64,000 nt of DNA from NCBI GenBank assembly GCA_017882545.1, contig JADGPG010000087.1:1-64000 (forward strand), given 5' to 3'. Numbering within the stretch: position 1 is the stretch's first letter; each line of letters begins with the position of its first letter. This document shows, piece after piece, positions 53,477-61,854 of the stretch. The DNA comes from Thermoleophilia bacterium (GTDB lineage Bacteria; Actinomycetota; Thermoleophilia; Miltoncostaeales; Miltoncostaeaceae). The position numbers and the translations under genes are program-made. The notes below the pieces were generated by a model. That model searched no databases. It saw only the letters and a list, made by a program, of their open reading frames with translations, and was not told the origin of the DNA.

Positions 53477-54843
53477 CGCTCGATCCCGGAGTCTTCAAGG
53501 CCTACGACGTCCGCGGGCTGTACCCGTCGGAAATCGATGAGGAAGGCGCGCGCGATCTGGGCCGTGGATTCGTCGAAGTCGTCCGTGCCGCCACCCCGGG
53601 CGTCGCCGCGCCGCGGATCGCCATCGGACATGACGTCCGCCTGAGCTCCCCCAGCATCGCGGCGGCGGTGACCGAGGGCGCCGTGGAGGCCGGCGCCCAC
53701 GTCACGGAACTCGGGCTGACCGCGACGGAGATGGTGTACTTCGCCGTCGCCGACGGGGGCTTTGACGCCGGCGCGCAGATCACCGCCAGCCATAACCCGC
53801 CGCAATACACCGGCGCCAAGCTCGTGCTGGCCGGAGCCCTGCCACTGTCCGGAGACACCGGGATCTCGGAAATCGGCCGGCTCGTCGCGGCCGGCGAGAC
53901 GGTGCGCCGCCCCGGCGGGACGCGGGATCGCGACCACGGGCTGCTCGACCGCTTCGTCGACGCGGCGATGACCTTCATCGACCCGGCCAAGGTCCGCCGC
54001 CTGCGCGTGGTCCTCGATGGCGCGAACGGCATGGCCGGGCTGTTCTTGATCCCGGTGCTCGCACGCTTGAACCTCGACGCCGTCGAGTGCTTTCTCGATC
54101 CCGACGGTCGCTTCCCCAACCACGAGCCGAACCCGCTGCTTCCCGAGAACCGCGAGTTCATCGAGGGCAAGGTCCTGGCGGAAGGCGCCGACCTCGGGAT
54201 CGCTTGGGACGGGGACGCAGATCGGTGCTTCTTCATCGACGACCGCGGCGAGTTCGTGCCGGGAGACTTCCTCACCGCAATGCTCGCCTCGCACCTCCTC
54301 CGCCGCAGCGGCCCCGCCGACGTTATCTACGATCTGCGGGCGTCGTGGGCGGTACCGGAGGCGATCATCGCCGCCGGCGGCCGGCCGCACGAGAACCGGG
54401 TCGGACACGCGTTCATCAAGCGCCGGATGCGCGAACTGGATGCCCTGTTCGCTGGAGAGGTATCCGGCCACTACTACTTCCGGGAATTCTCCTACGCCGA
54501 CACCGGCCTGATCCCCGCCCTGCTCGTGCTCGAGATGCTGTCCCAGGCCGACACGCCGCTGTCGGAGGTGATCGACGCCTATCGCAGCCGATTCCACATC
54601 TCGGGCGAAATTAACTCGACCGTGTCGGACCCAGCGGCCGTCTTGGCCGAGCTGCGGACGCGGTACGCGGACGGGCGCCAAGCGGACCTGGACGGCCTGT
54701 CGGTGGCCTACGACGACTGGCACTTCAACGTGCGCTCGTCGAACACCGAGCCCCTGGTGCGCCTCAACCTCGAATCACTCGTCTCCGAGGCGGACATGGA
54801 AGCGCGACGCGACGACGTGCTGGCGATCATTCGTGGCCACTGA
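53473..54843 (+). CDS. Phosphomannomutase/phosphoglucomutase
   Basis: 456 residues from ATG 53473. FKAYDVRGLYPSEI, phosphoserine loop ITASHNPPQYTGAK, metal loop AWDGDADRCFFID, sugar loop GEVSGHYYF and phosphate-binding RSSNTEPLVRLNLE. Interconverts mannose or glucose 6- and 1-phosphates for cell-envelope sugars. Sits in a four-gene overlapping unit with the HIT and ABC genes. Confidence 0.92.
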   Translation: MTLDPGVFKAYDVRGLYPSEIDEEGARDLGRGFVEVVRAATPGVAAPRIAIGHDVRLSSPSIAAAVTEGAVEAGAHVTELGLTATEMVYFAVADGGFDAGAQITASHNPPQYTGAKLVLAGALPLSGDTGISEIGRLVAAGETVRRPGGTRDRDHGLLDRFVDAAMTFIDPAKVRRLRVVLDGANGMAGLFLIPVLARLNLDAVECFLDPDGRFPNHEPNPLLPENREFIEGKVLAEGADLGIAWDGDADRCFFIDDRGEFVPGDFLTAMLASHLLRRSGPADVIYDLRASWAVPEAIIAAGGRPHENRVGHAFIKRRMRELDALFAGEVSGHYYFREFSYADTGLIPALLVLEMLSQADTPLSEVIDAYRSRFHISGEINSTVSDPAAVLAELRTRYADGRQADLDGLSVAYDDWHFNVRSSNTEPLVRLNLESLVSEADMEARRDDVLAIIRGH

Positions 54844-55486
54844 CGACGCCGGCCCGGGTGCAGCCGGAAGCCCGGCACACGCCGGGATCGTCGTCACGAA
54901 CCTGGCGGTGCGCTACCAGGGGACCCCCGAACCCGCGATCGGGGACGTCAGCCTGGATGTAACACCCGGCCACGGGGTCTGCATTACGGGTGGCGAGGGG
55001 TCGGGGAAGACGACCCTTGTCAGGGCCCTCGTCGGCCTCGTCGCCCCCATCCGGGGGATAGTCCGGGTCGCCGGCGCGAACCCGCTCGCTGCCGACGTCC
55101 GCCGTGGCATCGGGTACGGGCCGGAGCGCATGCCCTTCCCGCGGGGCCTTCGGGTCATCGATGCGGTCCGGCTGGTAGCGGCGGTCCGCGGCACGGACGA
55201 GTCGCCGGGTGCGGCGCTGGAGCGGGCGGGCCTGCGGCCCGACGACCGGCGCCTGATCACGCGTCTGGAGCTCGGCGACGTGCGCCGCGCCAGCCTGGCC
55301 TGCGCGTCGGTCGGCAATCCGGACGTTCTGGTTCTCGACGACCCGTGGGAATACCCGGAGACGGTCGAGGTCATTCGCACCGCCCTCGGCGCCGGACGGG
55401 TGGTCGTCGTGGCCACGCCGGATCCCGGCGGCTTCCCCGACATCCTCGGCGCCCGCCTGGACCTCACCGTCGAGGTCGCCGAATGA
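54833..55486 (+). CDS. ABC transporter ATPase with degenerate signature
   Basis: 217 residues from GTG 54833, overlapping the mutase by 11 bases. Walker A GGEGSGKTT and Walker B VLVLDDPWEYPE. The expected LSGGQ signature is replaced by ELGDVRRASLACAS, and the catalytic Glu after Walker B is Asp (LDDP). The switch His is not evident (VVVATPDPGG). It may hydrolyse ATP poorly, or need a partner. Coupled to the permease (ATGA). Confidence 0.8.
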   Translation: MATDDAGPGAAGSPAHAGIVVTNLAVRYQGTPEPAIGDVSLDVTPGHGVCITGGEGSGKTTLVRALVGLVAPIRGIVRVAGANPLAADVRRGIGYGPERMPFPRGLRVIDAVRLVAAVRGTDESPGAALERAGLRPDDRRLITRLELGDVRRASLACASVGNPDVLVLDDPWEYPETVEVIRTALGAGRVVVVATPDPGGFPDILGARLDLTVEVAE

Positions 55487-56304
55487 GCACCGCGGCCGCC
55501 GCCACGATGTTTGGCGTGGATCTGAAGATCCTGGCCCGCCGCCTATGGATCCAGCTCGCAGTCGTTGTCGGGATCGGGTGGATTACGATCGCAACACTGG
55601 TGGCCGCGGGCGAGTCGGGACGGACCCGCATCGACACCCTCGAGACCAACGGCGCGTCGCTGCTGCTCATCGGGGGCCTCCTGGTCGCGGTCGGCCTCGG
55701 CGGTGGGGCATTCTCCCGCGATGCATCCTCGGGCTTCCTGGGCCTGCTGGTCGGATCCGGGGCGACTCCGAGCCGGGTCGGCCTGGTACGCCTGCTGGCG
55801 CGCCTGGCGGCGATGGTCGGCGTCCTGGCGATCTGGGCCGCCGCCATGCAGGCCGGGAGCCTCGCGCTCGGCCACGGCGTCGACGGTCCGCTGGCGGTCC
55901 ATGCCGGGGCCTGGGTCATCAACTGCGCGCTGGTGCTGTGCGCCAGCGCTGCGCTGGCGTCGGTCATCGGGCCGGTGGCGGCCGGTGTGTTCGGGCTGAT
56001 GGTGTTCGTGTGTGCCCAGGCGGTCGTCAACCTGAAGGCCGACCTCGACCAGGGTGCGATATCGCGCAGTTCCCGGTCATTCATCGATTCGCTGTACAGC
56101 ATCTTCCCGCGGGCAATCGTCTCGCCCATGCTCGAGAGCCTGCAGCGGCGCGGCGTCGCCGGGCCCGCGGCCCCGGACATCAACATCAACGGGCTCACAG
56201 TGATCGTTCCGGCCGCGCACACCGTCGACATCTTGTGGACCGTGCTGTGGATCGTGATCTTCGCCGCGCTCGCGACCTACGGCGTACGACGGCGCCAGCT
56301 GTAG
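55483..56304 (+). CDS. ABC-2-type membrane permease
   Basis: 273 residues from ATG 55483. About six hydrophobic segments (LAVVVGIGWITIATLVAA, LLLIGGLLVAVGLGGGAF, LAAMVGVLAIWAAAMQAG, INCALVLCASAALASVIG, TVLWIVIFAALATYGV). FSRDASSGFLGLLVGSGATPSRVGLVR after the second segment is typical of ABC-2 exporters. Partner of the preceding ATPase; the cargo is unknown. Confidence 0.8.
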   Translation: MSTAAAATMFGVDLKILARRLWIQLAVVVGIGWITIATLVAAGESGRTRIDTLETNGASLLLIGGLLVAVGLGGGAFSRDASSGFLGLLVGSGATPSRVGLVRLLARLAAMVGVLAIWAAAMQAGSLALGHGVDGPLAVHAGAWVINCALVLCASAALASVIGPVAAGVFGLMVFVCAQAVVNLKADLDQGAISRSSRSFIDSLYSIFPRAIVSPMLESLQRRGVAGPAAPDININGLTVIVPAAHTVDILWTVLWIVIFAALATYGVRRRQL

Positions 56305-56310
56305 CCATGT

Positions 56311-56339
56311 TGCCGGGGGTGTCCGTCGCTCCCCCGGCA
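56311..56339. terminator. Bidirectional hairpin terminator
   Basis: TGCCGGGGG and CCCCCGGCA form a perfect 9-bp stem with an 11-base loop between the convergent permease and mqnE genes. Confidence 0.7.
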
Positions 56340-56353
56340 CGCGGGCAGAATCC

Positions 56354-57436
56354 CTAGCTGGGCACCGACGGGCTGAGACGCGCGTAGAGCGTGTCGCGCT
56401 CGACAGGCACCTTGCCGCCGTTGCGGATGAGCTCGCTCATCCGGTCCTGCGAGAGCCCGAGCGGCGTCTGCACCGTGGTGGCGTGGGCGATCCGCTCTTC
56501 GATCAGCGTCCCCGACAGATCGTCGAGCCCGTAGCTGAGCGCGTCGGTTGTGATGTCCTCGCCGAGCATGACCCAATGCCCCTTGACGTGGGCGAAGTTG
56601 TCCAGAAACAGACGTGCGGTTGCGATCGTCCGCAGCTTTTCTTCCCGATTCGGACCGGGCAGGTAGGCGAAGTCGGTGTTCCCCGGCAGGAATGGCAGTG
56701 GGATGAACGCCTGGAACCCGCCGGTGTCGTCCTGCAGTTCGCGCAGGCTGCGCATGTGGTCGACCTGCTCCTCGGGCGTCTCGAAGTGCCCGAACAAGAG
56801 GGTCGCGTTGGTCCGCAGTCCCTGCGCGTGTGCTTCGCGGTGCACATCGAGCCACGTCTCGGCGGGGACCTTGCGATCGGCGATGATGTCACGGACACGC
56901 TTGGAGAACACCTCAGCGCCACCGCCGGGCATGGTGTCGTGCCCGGCGGCCCGCGTCCGCTCGAGCGCCTGCGCGTGGGAGACCTTCGAGATTCGCGCGA
57001 TGAAGTCGATCTCCACCGCGGTGAGCGCCGTCAGCGCCACGTGGGGATACTCGGCCTTCAACTCGGAGAACAACTCCTCGTAGTACGGGAGGTCGTACTC
57101 CTTGGTCATGCCGCCGACGATGTGCAGCTCGGTGATGCCGTGGCCGACCAGTTGTCCCGCGCGCTCGACGAGCTGGTCGACGCTGTATGCGTATGCCCGC
57201 TCGTCTTTTTCGGTCCACACCGCGAACGCGCAGAATCCGCAGCCGACCACGCAGATGTTGGTCGGGTTGAGATGCGCGTTGACGTTGTAGGTGATCTCAT
57301 CGCCGTAGCGCCGCCGCACCACCTCGTCCGCCGCCGCGCCGAGGTCCTCAAGCGGAGCGGTGTCGTACAGGAGCAGGGCCTCTTCGGGGGTGATCCGTTC
57401 CCCGTCTGCGGCCCGCGCAAGGATCTGATCAGTCAT
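56354..57436 (-). CDS. mqnE: Aminodeoxyfutalosine synthase MqnE (radical SAM)
   Basis: 360 residues from ATG 57436. Radical-SAM cluster CVVGCGFCAF (CxxxCxxC) preceded by ITYNVNAHLNPTNI; then ELHIVGGMTKEYDLPYYEEL, DTMPGGGAEVFSKRVR, RTNATLLFGHFETPEEQVDH, QDDTGGFQAFIPLPFLPGNT and WVMLGEDITTDALSYGLDDL. The TGGFQAFIPL block favours MqnE over MqnC. It joins SAM and chorismate-derived enolpyruvyl benzoate in the futalosine menaquinone pathway. TAGCCT seven bases before the ATG suggests a leaderless transcript. Confidence 0.92.
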   Translation of the reverse strand: MTDQILARAADGERITPEEALLLYDTAPLEDLGAAADEVVRRRYGDEITYNVNAHLNPTNICVVGCGFCAFAVWTEKDERAYAYSVDQLVERAGQLVGHGITELHIVGGMTKEYDLPYYEELFSELKAEYPHVALTALTAVEIDFIARISKVSHAQALERTRAAGHDTMPGGGAEVFSKRVRDIIADRKVPAETWLDVHREAHAQGLRTNATLLFGHFETPEEQVDHMRSLRELQDDTGGFQAFIPLPFLPGNTDFAYLPGPNREEKLRTIATARLFLDNFAHVKGHWVMLGEDITTDALSYGLDDLSGTLIEERIAHATTVQTPLGLSQDRMSELIRNGGKVPVERDTLYARLSPSVPS

Positions 57437-57443
57437 GGACACA

Positions 57444-57449
57444 AGGCTA
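57444..57449 (-). promoter_or_regulatory. -10 box of leaderless mqnE
   Basis: TAGCCT on the minus strand, seven bases before the ATG. Confidence 0.45.
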
Positions 57450-57490
57450 TCAATGCGACAGGCGTCGGGCGGAACGGATCGGCATCCCGG

Positions 57491-57496
57491 TACGAT
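57491..57496 (+). promoter_or_regulatory. -10 box of leaderless DUF1802 gene
   Basis: TACGAT, six bases before ATG 57503. Confidence 0.45.
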
Positions 57497-57502
57497 CGGC
57501 GC

Positions 57503-58075
57503 ATGTCTTTGGCGGCACTCAAGGAATGGGCCGTGACCTGCGAGGCGCTCGCGGCCGGCGAGCAGGTCGTGATCCTGCGCAAGGGCGGCATCGGCGAGAA
57601 GCGCTTCGAGCTCCCCCACCCCGCGTTCTTCCTGTTCCCCACCTATGCCCACCAGCGGCCCGACCTCGTCCAACCGGATGCCGCGGCGCGGTATGCCGAC
57701 GCACTCGGACGTCGCCACGACCCCGACCACCTGCCGCTCACGCTGTGGTGCGAGATCCACGACTCCTTCCCGATCCGTGATCCCGAGGCGCTCAATGCGA
57801 TCGGGGACCTGCAGATCCTGACCGGCGACTACGCCCACGAGCGCCTGCGCTGGCGGCGCACCCAGCCGCTCTGGGCGGTCGTCCTGCGCGCGTGGCGGGT
57901 CGCCGACCCGCCGGTCCTGGACGTCACCCCAGCGCATGGCGGCTGCGTGAGCTGGGTGGACCTGCCGGCGTCGATCACCCTCGGACGGCGCGAGGCAGCA
58001 CTCGACGATGCCAAGTTCGCGGCCGCCGCCGCCCGGGTGGCCGCTGCGCTCACGCCGTTCGTCGCGTCGGCATGA
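57503..58075 (+). CDS. DUF1802-family protein
   Basis: 190 residues from ATG 57503. Matches DUF1802 in layout: LKEWAVTCEALAAGEQVVILRKGGI, RFELPHPAFFLFPTYAHQRPDLVQP and LWAVVLRAWRV. No catalytic motif is known; some members sit near nuclease-like folds. Divergent from mqnE with only 66 bases between starts. Confidence 0.82.
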   Translation: MSLAALKEWAVTCEALAAGEQVVILRKGGIGEKRFELPHPAFFLFPTYAHQRPDLVQPDAAARYADALGRRHDPDHLPLTLWCEIHDSFPIRDPEALNAIGDLQILTGDYAHERLRWRRTQPLWAVVLRAWRVADPPVLDVTPAHGGCVSWVDLPASITLGRREAALDDAKFAAAAARVAAALTPFVASA

Positions 58076-58099
58076 CCGGGACCCCCCGCATTCAGCTGG

Positions 58100-58105
58100 T
58101 ACGGT
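58100..58105 (+). promoter_or_regulatory. -10 box upstream of the 108-residue protein
   Basis: TACGGT, seven bases before ATG 58113. Confidence 0.4.
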
Positions 58106-58112
58106 TGGCCGC

Positions 58113-58439
58113 ATGAGCCACGTCGCATCGTTCGACTCCGTCGTCGCCGAACTTCCCGGCGACTGGTCGTCCTTCGAGGCCTTCGTGGCGCTCGACGACT
58201 CGGCACGCCTGAACGAGGCCCGCGTCGCGCTCGCGCGTGCGAACGCCCGCCCCCTGTACGGACCGGGCAATCACGACTTCTCGATCACGATCGCCAACAC
58301 CCAGGGCCGCGGCGCCCGCGTGGGCGTCGTGCGCTCGGCGCTGCAGCTGCTCGACGACCTGGCGATCACCGGACGCACCTGGTCCGGCGCGGTAGCCGAG
58401 CAGACGCGGCCGGCGCCGGCGCACCGCTACGGCCCCTAG
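58113..58439 (+). CDS. Small conserved-looking protein, unknown function
   Basis: 108 residues, soluble. A helix-rich first half (EAFVALDDSARLNEARVALAR) is followed by strands (HDFSITIANTQGRGARVGVV) and a Pro-rich tail. No motif recognised. The MarR-like gene follows by five bases, so the two are probably co-transcribed. Confidence 0.6.
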   Translation: MSHVASFDSVVAELPGDWSSFEAFVALDDSARLNEARVALARANARPLYGPGNHDFSITIANTQGRGARVGVVRSALQLLDDLAITGRTWSGAVAEQTRPAPAHRYGP

Positions 58440-58444
58440 CCGCG

Positions 58445-58891
58445 ATGTACCGCAGCGATGATGACATCGCGCTGCTGACCGAGCTCGCGGGGATCCTCGA
58501 CCAAACGGTCGCCGCCGCGGGCATGTCTGCGGGCAGCTACCTGCTGCTGCGTGAACTGGTCCGCACCGACGACAACGCGGCGGTCGCGATCACCGACCTC
58601 GCGGCGCGCCTGGGCGCCGACGGCGACGAGATCGCCGAGCTGACCGGCCGCCTCGTCCAGGATCAGCTCGCGGTGGTCCGGCCGAACGGCGTGGCGGCGA
58701 CCGTCCTCGGCCGTGCCCGCGTCGCGACGCTCGAGGACGACGCCAACACCGCGATTCGCGCCTACGTCATGGAGCGCCCGCATACCGCCACGATTTACGG
58801 CCTGGTCGCCTCGATGCAGGCCGGGCGCTTTACGATCGAGGACCTGCTCGCATTCATCGCCGAAGGGCCGACCGACGACGAGCACGGATGA
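58445..58891 (+). CDS. Winged-helix (MarR-like) protein
   Basis: 148 residues. SAGSYLLLRELVRTDDNAAVAITDLAARLGADGDEIAELTGRLVQDQLAVVR has the helix-turn-helix and recognition-helix spacing of MarR-type domains, and NGVAATVLGRARVA stands where the wing should be. No basic wing is obvious, so DNA binding is less sure. ATGA overlap with the following small membrane protein. Confidence 0.65.
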   Translation: MYRSDDDIALLTELAGILDQTVAAAGMSAGSYLLLRELVRTDDNAAVAITDLAARLGADGDEIAELTGRLVQDQLAVVRPNGVAATVLGRARVATLEDDANTAIRAYVMERPHTATIYGLVASMQAGRFTIEDLLAFIAEGPTDDEHG

Positions 58892-58998
58892 GCGCGACGG
58901 GAATCTTCCCGCTCGTCGGGGTCGGGGTGATCATCCTGCTGTTCATCGGGATGGTGATCGGAAAACGACGGGCCCAGCGGATGCGCGGTGAGCGCTAG
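58888..58998 (+). CDS. 36-residue single-span membrane protein
   Basis: Too short for the ORF track. ATG 58888 overlaps the previous stop (ATGA). The product is one hydrophobic span (IFPLVGVGVIILLFIGMVIG) and a basic tail (KRRAQRMRGER), giving an N-out orientation. It ends at TAG 58996-58998, interleaved with the dehydrogenase stop on the other strand (CTAG). Confidence 0.6.
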   Translation: MSATGIFPLVGVGVIILLFIGMVIGKRRAQRMRGER

Positions 58999-60086
58999 AT
59001 CACCGCAGACTCGCCGAGCGAACTCCAGACATCGAGCTTGGTCCGGACTCGCTTGATCACCTCGTCGGTGAACTCCTCGGTAGCGCAGTGGCCACCGAGG
59101 TCGGCCGTCCTCGAGCCGTCGGCGACCGCTTCAAGCGCCGCCTCATAGATCCCTCGGGAGACCATCGACGCGACCGGATCGCGCATGAACCCCAGGAGCG
59201 CGGCGCCGGCCAGGATCATCGCCAATGGGTTGGCGATGCTCTTCCCCTCGAGACTCGGAGCCGTCCCGTGCGGGGCCTCGGCCATGGCCGTCGTCACCGT
59301 CAGATCGCCGTCGAACGCGAGCAGCAGCGATTCGGCGCCCGCGATCGATCCGAACAACTGGAGCACCATGTCCGACAGGCAGTCGCCGTCGCGGTTGAGC
59401 GCAGGAACGACGAGCGCATCGCCGGTGTGTGTGATGAGACCGGCGTAGGCCGCATCGATCAGCACCGGACGGTACCGGACGTCCGGATGGCGTTCGGCAG
59501 CCGCGTCGAGTTCCTCTTTCATCATTCCCTCGTACACCGGCGAGACGGTCCACTTTGGGCCCCCGAATACCGTCGCGTTCATGCGCCGGGCCTGGATGAA
59601 GGCGAACTCGGCGACTGCGCGGCAGGTCCGGCGCGAGATGTGCTCGGTCCGCCAGGCAACCTCATCGAGCCCGGAGCCCTCACGGTGCTCCTGAGCACCG
59701 TAGGCGTCGTCAACGGCCATCCGCACGACAGAGATCGGAGCATGAATCCCGGCGATCGGCCGCACGCCCGGAAGCCGCCGGCCGGTGCGGATGATCACGC
59801 GCCCGTCGATCTCTTCGCGCAGCAGGGCATTGGGGCTGCCGACGTCCCCGGTCTCTTCGGGGGTAACGGTGGCGGCCTTGAGCCCGTAGCCGGCGACACG
59901 CATCGCCTTGGCGGCGTCGTGCACGACCTCGTTGCCGGTTCGCCGGCGCGAGTCCAGCGACAGGTCAAAGTGTTGGAACTCGAGCGGCAGACCCGTGACG
60001 TTCGGATCCAACACGCGCAGAGACTCGACCAGCAGTTCCTGACCGGTCTGGTCGCCATCCATGACGACGATAGTTGCGGGCTCCAC
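58995..60086 (-). CDS. Isocitrate/isopropylmalate dehydrogenase-family enzyme
   Basis: 363 residues from GTG 60086, with TATATT nine bases upstream. Family marks: VVMDGDQTGQELL (GDGxG region altered), SPNALLREEIDGRVIIRTGRRLPGVRPI, an EFAFIQARRMNATVFGGPKW stretch in place of the usual hydroxyacid/Lys segment, MVLQLFGSIAGAESLLLAFDGD and EAPHGTAPSLEGKSIANP, the nucleotide loop. Oxidative decarboxylase of a 2-hydroxyacid; NAD(P) choice and substrate cannot be told. Several conserved positions are altered, so it may not be leuB or icd. Confidence 0.75.
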   Translation of the reverse strand: MEPATIVVMDGDQTGQELLVESLRVLDPNVTGLPLEFQHFDLSLDSRRRTGNEVVHDAAKAMRVAGYGLKAATVTPEETGDVGSPNALLREEIDGRVIIRTGRRLPGVRPIAGIHAPISVVRMAVDDAYGAQEHREGSGLDEVAWRTEHISRRTCRAVAEFAFIQARRMNATVFGGPKWTVSPVYEGMMKEELDAAAERHPDVRYRPVLIDAAYAGLITHTGDALVVPALNRDGDCLSDMVLQLFGSIAGAESLLLAFDGDLTVTTAMAEAPHGTAPSLEGKSIANPLAMILAGAALLGFMRDPVASMVSRGIYEAALEAVADGSRTADLGGHCATEEFTDEVIKRVRTKLDVWSSLGESAVI

Positions 60087-60095
60087 GGGGTTGAG

Positions 60096-60101
60096 AATAT
60101 A
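60096..60101 (-). promoter_or_regulatory. -10 box of the dehydrogenase-family gene
   Basis: TATATT on the minus strand, nine bases before GTG 60086; no ribosome-binding site. Confidence 0.45.
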
Positions 60102-60132
60102 CGGGCCAGGTGGGGCATGCCCCGACGGAGCG

Positions 60133-60444
60133 TTACGCCGACGCCCCCCCGTCCCGCGAAATCCGGTGCTGATCTTCCATCACGTAGGTCCGGACGCGGG
60201 TCGGCTTGCCCATGAGCTCGCCCAATGCGGCGACCTCGGTGGCAACGTCCGGGTGCGCGATGTAGGCCGTCGCGTCGTCCGCGGTCCGCCAGACCGCCAG
60301 GCACCCGTAGTCGCCGGCGGCGTCATCGAGAAACAGCACGTGCTCGACCGACGCGGGCGCGAGTCGGGCGAGACGTCCGGCGATCGACCGCGCCTGGTCG
60401 CCGGACCCCGGGGCCAGCCGAAACGCAATCTCGGTGCCAATCAT
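60133..60444 (-). CDS. Antibiotic-biosynthesis-monooxygenase (ABM)-like small protein
   Basis: 103 residues, ferredoxin-like. EIAFRLAPGSGDQARSIAGRLARL, HVLFLDDAAGDYGCLAVWRTADDATAYIAHPDV and RVRTYVME follow the ABM/YgiN dimer layout. Its ATG overlaps the stop of the gene upstream (ATGA). Function unknown. Confidence 0.7.
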   Translation of the reverse strand: MIGTEIAFRLAPGSGDQARSIAGRLARLAPASVEHVLFLDDAAGDYGCLAVWRTADDATAYIAHPDVATEVAALGELMGKPTRVRTYVMEDQHRISRDGGASA

Positions 60445-61175
60445 CGTGAACCACCGGGCAATACGACCAGCGCCGCGACAATCTCGTCCGCGGCCTGCCC
60501 GGCGGCACCGACGGCGCCCCCGAGACGGTCGGCCAGCCGTGCCCCAAGGCCGGCGGCAATGGCCGCGCGCTCAAAGGCGCCGAGCGCGGCCGTCAGTTCG
60601 GCATCAAGCGTGTCCTGGCCGGCCACCAGCGGCTCAGACGCCTGAACGAATCGGGCATATTCGCGGGTGGCCCGTTCGTGGAGGGCAAACAGCACGTCGA
60701 CCTGAACCAGGGACGCCGTCGCCCGAAGCGGCGACACCCGCCATGCGAGCATCGCCATCACGTGCTCCGCAGTGGCGGCAATGGCGGCACACATCGGGGC
60801 CGGGGCGTCGGTCAGCGCGAGCACGCGTCCCGCGGTCTCGGCGACCTCCTCCATCCGCGTGACGTCGACTTCGGCCTCGAGTTGCTCCCACACGAGGCTC
60901 ATCGTGGCGACCCGGTGGACGACGTGCTGTGCGGATACGACCTCGCCGCGCTCGTCGACGCACAGGAAGGCAGGTCCGTCGAACGCGCACAGGTAGGCGC
61001 GGTCCCCCGGGGCGAGTTCGACCTCACGAAGACCGAGTGGCGGACGCCCCGCGCTGGCCGCGGCGACATCACGGGCCCGCTCCAGGCGGGAGACCAGCAC
61101 CATCAGCGCATCGTCTAGCGCCGGCCCTTCCGGGTCGGCGCTCATCTCCAACCAGGCGTCGGGGCGGCGGGGCAT
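60441..61175 (-). CDS. Helical protein of unknown function
   Basis: 244 residues, no signal peptide. An N-terminal domain (DDALMVLVSRLERARDVAAA ... DRAYLCAFDGPAFLCVDERG) precedes long amphipathic helices (LVWEQLEAEVDVTRMEEVAE; RATREYARFVQASEPLVAGQ). No family recognised. TACACT lies six bases before the ATG. Co-transcribed with the ABM-like gene and divergent from the Nudix gene across 44 bases. Confidence 0.68.
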   Translation of the reverse strand: MPRRPDAWLEMSADPEGPALDDALMVLVSRLERARDVAAASAGRPPLGLREVELAPGDRAYLCAFDGPAFLCVDERGEVVSAQHVVHRVATMSLVWEQLEAEVDVTRMEEVAETAGRVLALTDAPAPMCAAIAATAEHVMAMLAWRVSPLRATASLVQVDVLFALHERATREYARFVQASEPLVAGQDTLDAELTAALGAFERAAIAAGLGARLADRLGGAVGAAGQAADEIVAALVVLPGGSR

Positions 61176-61181
61176 TGGCCG

Positions 61182-61187
61182 AGTGTA
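61182..61187 (-). promoter_or_regulatory. -10 box of leaderless helical-protein gene
   Basis: TACACT on the minus strand, six bases before ATG 61175. Confidence 0.5.
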
Positions 61188-61207
61188 GACCGGGCCTGTT
61201 GGACGCG

Positions 61208-61213
61208 TACACT
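61208..61213 (+). promoter_or_regulatory. -10 box of leaderless Nudix gene
   Basis: TACACT, six bases before GTG 61220; mirrors the box of the divergent gene. Confidence 0.5.
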
Positions 61214-61219
61214 CGCACC

Positions 61220-61822
61220 GTGCCCGGCGATCCGACAGCCCCGCCCCTGCCTCGGGCGCTCGAGCTGGCGTCGGCGCTGCACGCGGTGCTGGCGTCCCGG
61301 ACGCGCCGGGTGCTTGATCAGCCCGGCCAGGCTGCAGCCGTCCTGATCCCGATCTACGACCGCAACGGCCAGCCCCACCTGATCCTCACCAAGCGGACCG
61401 CCGACCTGCCCGCACACCCCGGCCAAATCAGCCTCCCTGGCGGACGCCGGGACCCGACGGACCGCGACTTGCGGATGACCGCACTGCGCGAAACCCACGA
61501 GGAACTCGGCATCGAGCCGTCTGCGATCGAGATCGTCGGGGAGCTCGACGATGTCGCGACCTTTCAAAGTCAGTACATCGTCACCCCGGTGATCGGCGTG
61601 CTCGCCGCGGCCCCGCAGACTCGGCCCAGCCCCCACGAGATCGACCGTGTCATGGAGGTCGCCGTCGGCGACATCCTGACGCTCGATGCCGTCCTGCCGG
61701 CGCGTCCCACGCTCGGCGAGCTGCGCTATCGGCTCGACGGCGAGGACGTGTGGGGGGCGACCGCCCGCATCCTCAGGACGTTTGCCGCAGTCACGCGCAC
61801 GGCCATCGACGCCGGACGTTGA
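61220..61822 (+). CDS. Nudix hydrolase, CoA pyrophosphatase (NudL)-like
   Basis: 200 residues from GTG 61220. HLILTKRTADLPAHPGQISLPGGRRDPTDRDLRMTALRETHEELG contains the Nudix box (GX5EX7REXXEEXG) and the HPGQISLPGG prelude of CoA pyrophosphatases. Hydrolyses CoA to 4'-phosphopantetheine and 3',5'-ADP in that family. Confidence 0.87.
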   Translation: MPGDPTAPPLPRALELASALHAVLASRTRRVLDQPGQAAAVLIPIYDRNGQPHLILTKRTADLPAHPGQISLPGGRRDPTDRDLRMTALRETHEELGIEPSAIEIVGELDDVATFQSQYIVTPVIGVLAAAPQTRPSPHEIDRVMEVAVGDILTLDAVLPARPTLGELRYRLDGEDVWGATARILRTFAAVTRTAIDAGR

Positions 61823-61831
61823 GTTCCGCTG

Positions 61832-61846
61832 CCGGGCGGCGCCCGG
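61832..61846. terminator. Short hairpin between convergent genes
   Basis: CCGGGC and GCCCGG form a 6-bp stem with a GGC loop between the Nudix and the 89-residue gene ends. Confidence 0.35.
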
Positions 61847-61854
61847 GCGGCGGC

